The notes beneath the pieces were generated by a model. That model ran no database searches. It saw only the letters and a program-made list of their open reading frames with translations, and was not told the origin of the DNA. This document shows, piece after piece, positions 62,643 to 64,000 of a DNA stretch of 64,000 bases. The DNA comes from Streptococcus oralis. GTDB taxonomy: Bacteria > Bacillota > Bacilli > Lactobacillales > Streptococcaceae. The stretch is from contig NZ_CP023507.1 in the NCBI RefSeq assembly GCF_002386345.1, positions 1,949,501 through 2,013,500 on the forward strand. Reading direction: 5' to 3'. How positions within the stretch are numbered: the stretch's first letter is position 1; each line of letters begins with the position of its first letter. The position numbers and the translations under genes are program-made.

Positions 62643-63542
62643 CTATTTCCCCTCAGCTAACTCTTTTCCGAGTTGGATGAGGTAGTCTTTCAAGTCGTCT
62701 TTGACCTGTGGGTGTTTGAGAGCGTAGTCGATGGAGGTTTTCATAAAGCCAAACTTGTCTCCGACATCGTAACGAGCCCCTTTGAACTCACGAGCAAATA
62801 CACGTTGTGTTTTATTGAGGGTATCGATTGCATCTGTCAGCTGAATTTCATTTCCTGCACCTGGAGCTTGGTTTTCGAGGATTTGGAAAATTTCAGGAGT
62901 GAGGAGGTAGCGTCCGATGATAGCAAGGTCACTAGGAGCGTCCTCTGGAGCTGGTTTTTCAACGAAGGTTTCAACGCTGTAAAGACCGTCTTTTCCTTCG
63001 CCTTGCGGAGCAATAACCCCATAAGCAGAGACTTCGTCATGAGGGACTGGCATAACAGCGATAGTGGACGCGTGGGTACGTTCGTAGTCATCCATGAGTT
63101 GTTTGGTAAGCGGAACAGCCTTTTCGTCTGTGATATCCATCAAGTCATCACCAAGCATAACGACAAAAGGTTCATTTCCAACGAAAGCTTTGGCTTGCAA
63201 AACAGCATCTCCGAGACCACGTGGATGTGTTTGACGGATAAAATGCAGGCGCATGCCGGTTGTCTCATCAACCAGCTTCAGAAGATCTGTTTTCCCTTTT
63301 TCTTTAAGGTTGTATTCCAATTCGAAGTTTGAATCAAAATGGTCCTCGATAGAACGTTTTGACTTACCCGTAACAACCAAGATGTCTTCGATTCCAGACT
63401 TGAGGGCTTCTTCAACGATAAACTGGATAGTGGGCTTGTCTACGATTGGCAACATTTCCTTGGCCAAGGCCTTAGTTGCTGGGAGGAAGCGAGTTCCCAA
63501 TCCAGCGGCAGGGATGACTGCTTTTCTGACTTTTTGTTTCAT
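62643..63542 (-). CDS. galU: UTP-glucose-1-phosphate uridylyltransferase
   Basis: A 299-residue nucleotidyltransferase making UDP-glucose for capsule, teichoic acid and glycolipid. N-terminal [14 protein letters not shown] and Lys-Glu-Met-Leu-Pro motifs are present. Good AAAGGAA site. Paired with gpsA upstream, as in related species. Confidence 0.96.
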   Translation of the reverse strand: MKQKVRKAVIPAAGLGTRFLPATKALAKEMLPIVDKPTIQFIVEEALKSGIEDILVVTGKSKRSIEDHFDSNFELEYNLKEKGKTDLLKLVDETTGMRLHFIRQTHPRGLGDAVLQAKAFVGNEPFVVMLGDDLMDITDEKAVPLTKQLMDDYERTHASTIAVMPVPHDEVSAYGVIAPQGEGKDGLYSVETFVEKPAPEDAPSDLAIIGRYLLTPEIFQILENQAPGAGNEIQLTDAIDTLNKTQRVFAREFKGARYDVGDKFGFMKTSIDYALKHPQVKDDLKDYLIQLGKELAEGK

Positions 63543-63563
63543 GATGTTCCTTTCTATAAGGGT

Positions 63564-64000
63564 CTAAGACCATTCGTTTTCTGCTTTAAATTCATTGTTC
63601 ATGATGTCAGTGATTGCTTCTTTGATATTGACACCTTCGTAGATGACTCGGTAAATAGCCTGTGTGATTGGCATGTAGACACCCAATTCCTGAGCCAGCT
63701 CGTAAGCTGCTCGAGTTGTTGAGATTCCTTCGATGACCATGCCCATATTAGCTTCGATGTCTGCGAGGGATTCTCCACGACCGAGAGCATCACCAGCTCT
63801 CCAGTTACGAGAGTGGATAGATGTCCCAGTTACGATCAAATCCCCAACTCCAGAAAGCCCGCTATAAGTCAGAGGATTAGCTCCCAGAGCGACCCCTAGA
63901 CGGGTGATTTCAGCCAGGCCACGGGCAATGATAGCCGCCTTGGCATTATCGCCAAATCCTAGACCATGTAGTGCCCCAGCGCCAACTGCGATGATGTTTT
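63564..64000 (-). CDS. gpsA: Glycerol-3-phosphate dehydrogenase, C-terminal part (5' end outside window)
   Basis: The frame continues open to the window edge on the minus strand and encodes the C-terminal domain of NAD(P)H-dependent glycerol-3-phosphate dehydrogenase: [14 protein letters not shown], Ser-Gly-Val-Gly-Asp-Leu and Ser-Arg-Asn. It supplies glycerol-3-phosphate for membrane lipids. It lies 21 bp upstream of galU in one operon. Confidence 0.95.
   Translation of the reverse strand, partial: NIIAVGAGALHGLGFGDNAKAAIIARGLAEITRLGVALGANPLTYSGLSGVGDLIVTGTSIHSRNWRAGDALGRGESLADIEANMGMVIEGISTTRAAYELAQELGVYMPITQAIYRVIYEGVNIKEAITDIMNNEFKAENEWS

Overview
The window looks like the chromosome of a mitis-group Streptococcus close to S. 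pneumoniae, S. mitis and S. oralis. It holds a pavB-type SSURE adhesin next to a TCS08-like two-component system, the maltodextrin regulon in the pneumococcal arrangement (malR, malA, malD, malC, malX / malM, malP), two pneumococcal-type BOX repeats, and a P-type ATPase / tyrS / pbp1b block. A complete type II-A CRISPR-Cas locus argues against S. pneumoniae itself, which generally lacks CRISPR. Species is an inference.

Layout. 1-6263: core genes for potassium uptake (TrkH C-terminus, KtrA/CabP), the surface adhesin PavB, a SaeRS/TCS08-like regulator-kinase pair, and rpsD with a structured leader. 6286-18617: a 12.3 kb satellite prophage (PICI-like) inserted at the rpsD terminator and bounded by 54-bp direct repeats with 2 mismatches. 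It has integrase, CI/Cro-type control region, Rha-like protein, replication initiator and DnaC-like ATPase, a lone HK97-type capsid homologue, a DUF722-like late regulator, YjcQ, and a defence cargo: an AbiF-type HEPN protein preceded by its own small RNA. There is no terminase, portal or tail gene. 18618-21200: accretion region with the C-terminal stub of a second integrase, three tandem small-RNA units on the minus strand, and a run of small proteins including three Sm-like paralogues. 21082-25000: cadmium resistance (cadD-cadX) and an ion-channel/DUF389 cluster, enclosed by an inverted repeat next to rpmG.

25068-55322 is mostly ordinary core genome: rpmG, rpmF, ilvD, a SufT-like protein, hisS, a CPBP protease, aspS, a YitT-family protein, the mal regulon, rlmA, a P1B-like ATPase, tyrS, pbp1b, an EamA transporter, dapH-dapL, 5-FTHF cyclo-ligase and a rhomboid protease. 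55335-62429: CRISPR array (10 repeats, 9 spacers of 30 nt), csn2, cas2, cas1, cas9 on the minus strand, and tracrRNA on the plus strand. 62643-64000: galU and the 3' part of gpsA.

The points most worth a second look are the AbiF/ncRNA unit, whose RNA terminator hairpin contains the ribosome-binding site of the toxin-like gene; the tandem small RNAs beside Sm-like proteins; and the capsid homologue in a satellite that lacks the rest of the morphogenesis genes.
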